Assembly (NCBI GenBank): GCA_040357565.1
Contig: JBDODJ010000025.1
Length of the DNA stretch: 64,000 bases
Origin: Cercozoa sp. M6MM
Taxonomy: Eukaryota > Endomyxa: Ascetosporea
Reading direction: 5' to 3' (one strand)
Both the position numbers and the translations under genes were made by a program. Below, piece by piece: positions 60,948 to 64,000 of the stretch. How positions within the stretch are numbered: position 1 is the stretch's first letter; each line of letters opens with the position of its first letter. The notes under the pieces are model-generated. The model saw only the letters and a list, made by a program, of their open reading frames with translations. It was not told the DNA's origin and ran no database searches.

Positions 60948-63900
60948 ATGCTGAGTGAAACCGCATCGTCTTCCTCCGAGCCAGATCGTTGCGATTTGGA
61001 GTCGCAGCGGGTTGAACCAAAGCCAGGCGATCACAAGAGTGATGTCTCTTCCAGCGACTTGGGCTGCCTCAACGAGTTTGACGAGGAAGAGTTTCGTCCA
61101 GAGTCGCCGCTTGTGCTCTGGGAGAAGGGAGTGCGTTTCGTAAAAACTGCAAACATCACAGGGTCAAGCAGTGTGCCAGAGACGGAAGAAAGCGAGAACG
61201 AGGATGTGCATGCGTTCGACTTTGTCGTGCAGCCCACGGCGACGCCTTCTGTCGTCGACGCAGGTGCGTTGCGCGCCATGCATCGCACTGGTCGGGTACC
61301 CCTTTCAAATGCTCATGAAATCGGCCGATTCAACTGTTTTGATTGTGCTTTAGGCTGTTGCGCCGGCTTCGTTGGCAGCGACGCTTCCTCTGGCGACTGA
61401 AGCTGAGCGAGCCCGATGGTACTCACTTAGAATCTCGAATTTTCACTGCAATCTTAACAACTCTTCGCTGACTTCATTTGCTTCGCTTTGTTTTTGTGAA
61501 GCTTTCGTGACGAAGCAGTTCGCGCTGTCGCTTTCGACGAGGTCGGCGACTGGAAGTGGCGACGCGGCCGCTTCGAGCGCGAGTTGCGGCTCGTGCCGCG
61601 TTATTTGGACGCTCCGAATCTCACGACAACGAAAGCTTCGAGCGAAGCAACTGAAGCAAAGCGAAAGAAAAGCGGCGACACTTTGGGCGAAGCAGTCTCG
61701 TTCTTGACTCCGATGGTGTGGACTCCTGCCGAGCCGCCGATGCCGCACACGATGACTGACAGCGACGCCGAAAACGTCGAGTGTGAGCTGCGTCTTCGAT
61801 TGCTTCGACTGCGCTTCTCGGATCTCGCTTTGTTCAGCGCCGAACATACGCTAGTTGCTCGGATTCGCGAGTCGCTTCGCGAACTGCAGCAGCGCGAGCG
61901 AAGTCACCGGATCGAAGCACTTGAATCGCGCATTCGCGGTCTTGCTGTTCATCTCAAGGATCGCGAGTTCGACATGCACTCTTGCTTGGGTACTTTTACT
62001 TCGTCAAAGCGTTCACTTTCACTCAAAGCTTTGCTTCACTTTGATTCGAAGTTTTGCTTCACTTTGACTCGAGTTTTGCTGTTTTGGCAGAGCTGGAGCC
62101 GCTTCGAAACCGCGCGCTCACCGTGCTCAGTTTACTCAAGCAGCGACGCGAGTTGGATCGCGAACGACGACGCCAGTGGTCGCTTTTCACACGAACGTAT
62201 CTTGCTTGGCAGGAACTCGTGCGCTTGCGCAAGGAACAAGGCTGGCAGAGCACGAGTTTGTCGCTCAAAGTGCGGCGACGTGCTGATCGCCTTCTCGATC
62301 TTGAGAAGGACGAACAGCATCAGAAAAACGAAGTGCAAGACGCGTTGCATTTGAAATCTCTGTTATCTTCGAGGTAAGTTGTGTGAAACTTTTGCTTTTG
62401 AGAAAACCGAAACTAACGCTGGCCTTTGCAGTTCGAAGAGCGAGGCAGAGTCGCTACTGGAGAGTGAAGTGAGCGAAGAAATCGAAGAGCAAGCAATGTG
62501 TCACGAGTTGAAACACGCAATTGCTCGCCTGTGTCAGGAAGAGCAGAAGGAGGAGGAAGAAGAAGATGAAGCAAGCGACGAAACGAAAGCGAAACGCGCA
62601 GTTTTGATTCTTGAAGATCTTTTTGGCGAAAGCGACGATTCGCTCTTGCTCGTCGAGCAAGAGTTCGACCGTGCAGTGGCGAAAGTGTTGCTTCAGCGAC
62701 GAAAAGCGCCGTGCGAAGCTGTTGCTTTCTGTGGTGTCGACCGTCGCTCTTGTATGCTTGGATTGTTTTTGATTGACTTGAGTTGCTTCAGTTGCTTGTT
62801 GCTTTGCTTCGACATGAGTCGAGTTGAGTTGCTTTGCTTTAGGTTTATTCCTTGCTTGCAGTTGGTGCCTCGCGGCAGCGACCGTTGCGCTTGCTGATTT
62901 CGAGCAAAGCGACACAGGTGAGCGAAGCAGTTCACTGCACACTCGATGAGCGAGAACGTCGTCGTCAGGTGAGTCGCTTGAAAGTGGCTCTGCGACTTCG
63001 TGTCGACGAGCGAACAGTGTGGCACTCGCCTCTGCTGCCGCTTCGCCAGGATTTCGAAATCAATTTCAATGATTTCGAGTGCGACGATGTGTCGCTGCGC
63101 TGTTTGCGAAAGCAGCGCGATTCACTTCGAGTCGAAATGCAACTTGTGCTTTATCGCGGCTGGGCTTTCCTGGGAACACTCTCGAACGGCGCTTTCGGCG
63201 GTCGCATCGTCGACAGTGCCGCTGTCGCTGTGCCGCAAAGCGAAACGTCGCAACTGCAACAGCTTTCATTTCACGGAGCGAAACTCGGCGAAGCGAAACT
63301 CGGCGAAGCAAAACTCAGCGAAGCGAAACTCAGCGAAGCGAAACTCGGCGAAATCAATTTCGACGAAGCGAAACTCGGCGAGTGTGTGCGTCGCGAGTGC
63401 GCCGACTTGATGCTGCGTCTGCAATGGCACGTGCCAAAGCTTTCGCACGGTGCCGCAACCGTCAGTCACACAGACAACTGGCGTAGTTTACCTCCCCTCT
63501 TTACCCTCTTACCCCCTACCTCCCCTCTTTACCCCTCTTACCCCCCCCCCCACAGCATCGCAGGTGCAAGCAGAGACGCTGTCGAAATTCGGCGACGACG
63601 AGGACTGCGCTGATCCGCGATTGCGACTGAGTGAAACGCCAGTGATCGATCATGATCGGTTGGGTGATCGGTCAGGTGGTCAGTCAGGTGGTCGGTCAAG
63701 TGATTGGTCAGGTGGCCCGCGCGGACAGGCCTGTCGCGTGTCGGCACTGGCGCCGTCGCTGGTACTCGACACTGTCGACAGTTTTCGCCGGCGCGTGCTG
63801 TCGGTGCGACACCTCGTCCGCGCGGACGCAGGAGAAACGCCGAGCGAGATGGCCGTGCCGCTGCGCGATTGCGACATTGACGTCGCCGTGGCCGAGACGG

Positions 63901-64000
63901 TTTCGCTGCTACTGCCATCCGCGCGGACGCAAAACGAAACCGACTGTCAGAAAACGCACCGTGGTGGGCAGTTTTACTTTTACCCCCCTGTTTACCCCCC
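60948..64000 (+). CDS. large acidic coiled-coil protein, runs off the window
   Basis: ATG 60948 starts MLSETASSSSEPDRCDLES. An acidic N-terminal region contains FDEEEFRPESPLVLWEKG. Later exons are helical and charged: DEAVRAVAFDEVGDWKWRRG, LRLRLLRLRFSDLALFSAEH, LRELQQRERSHRIEALESRI, LEPLRNRALTVLSLLKQRRE, EEQAMCHELKHAIARLCQEE, LILEDLFGESDDSLLLVEQ, LDERERRRQVSRLKVALRL and FEINFNDFECDDVSLRCLRK. Seven tandem five-residue units of the type A-K-L-G/S-E follow at 63280-63387. After an intron at about 63489-63554 the frame continues past 63900 and leaves the window. The mix of charged coil and acidic head recalls large flagellar proteins, but I have no diagnostic motif. Confidence 0.65.
62762..62848 (+). 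repeat. TTGAG/TTGCTT array in intron
   Basis: GACTTGAGTTGCTTCAGTTGC and GAGTCGAGTTGAGTTGC-like units in an intron of the last gene, related to those in ETFDH. Confidence 0.75.
63488..63555 (+). repeat. CCCTCTTTACCC array in intron
   Basis: Pyrimidine-only intron made of CCCCTCTTTACCC and TTACCCCC units, ending in a C-run and CACAG acceptor. Confidence 0.85.

Overview
The window is nuclear DNA of a unicellular eukaryote. Nearly every gene is cut by short GT-AG introns, mostly 45-100 nt and a few apparently much shorter. Coding regions are GC-rich and introns are low-complexity and pyrimidine-rich on the sense strand. The gene content is eukaryotic: mitochondrial ETF-ubiquinone oxidoreductase, ATP12 assembly factor, Elongator ELP1, F-BAR and RGS domains. 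A CCDC40 homologue implies a motile flagellum or flagellated stage. I cannot name the lineage from sequence alone. Five runs of exactly 100 N mark scaffold gaps, all inside or beside low-complexity introns.

Layout. 0.7-2.2 kb (-): secreted Cys-rich protein. 2.6-5.5 kb (+): FtsJ-like methyltransferase, then a free methionine-R-sulfoxide reductase. 5.8-10.2 kb (+): a long protein ending in a phosphatidylinositol-phosphate kinase domain. 10.6-12.7 kb (-): MFS transporter. 13.1-16.5 kb (+): a protein joining an F-BAR and an RGS domain. 16.9-18.5 kb (+): 4-hydroxyphenylpyruvate dioxygenase. 19.5-22.5 kb (+): ETFDH. 23-25.7 kb: divergent pair of a Gln/His-rich protein and a coiled-coil protein. 25.8-28.1 kb: incomplete gene models around (TG)n tracts and a gap, one with a fascin-like beta-trefoil stretch. 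28.4-31.7 kb (-): two secreted proteins, one mucin-like with a probable GPI signal.

32.2-40.3 kb is a run of coiled-coil and ankyrin genes around CCDC40, plausibly flagellar. 40.4-42.5 kb (-): large secreted protein of unknown family. 43.5-51.5 kb (-): ELP1, the largest gene, with three gaps. 51.7-52.5 kb (+): NAT9-type acetyltransferase, head to head with ELP1. 52.8-54.3 kb (-): a second secreted Cys-rich protein resembling the first. 54.5-56.7 kb (-): class 3 lipase. 57.3-58.6 kb (-): unrecognised. 58.7-60.7 kb (-): ATP12/ATPAF2. 60.9 kb to the end (+): large acidic coiled-coil protein, running off the window.

Two genes concern mitochondrial energy metabolism (ETFDH, ATPAF2). One concerns tyrosine catabolism (HPPD), one oxidative repair (fRMsr) and two tRNA/tubulin-linked acetylation (ELP1, NAT9). 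The PIP kinase, F-BAR/RGS protein and lipase concern membrane signalling. There is no operon logic; several pairs share short head-to-head intergenic regions. Exon models were built by hand from frame continuity and splice signals, so single junctions may be wrong where I say so.
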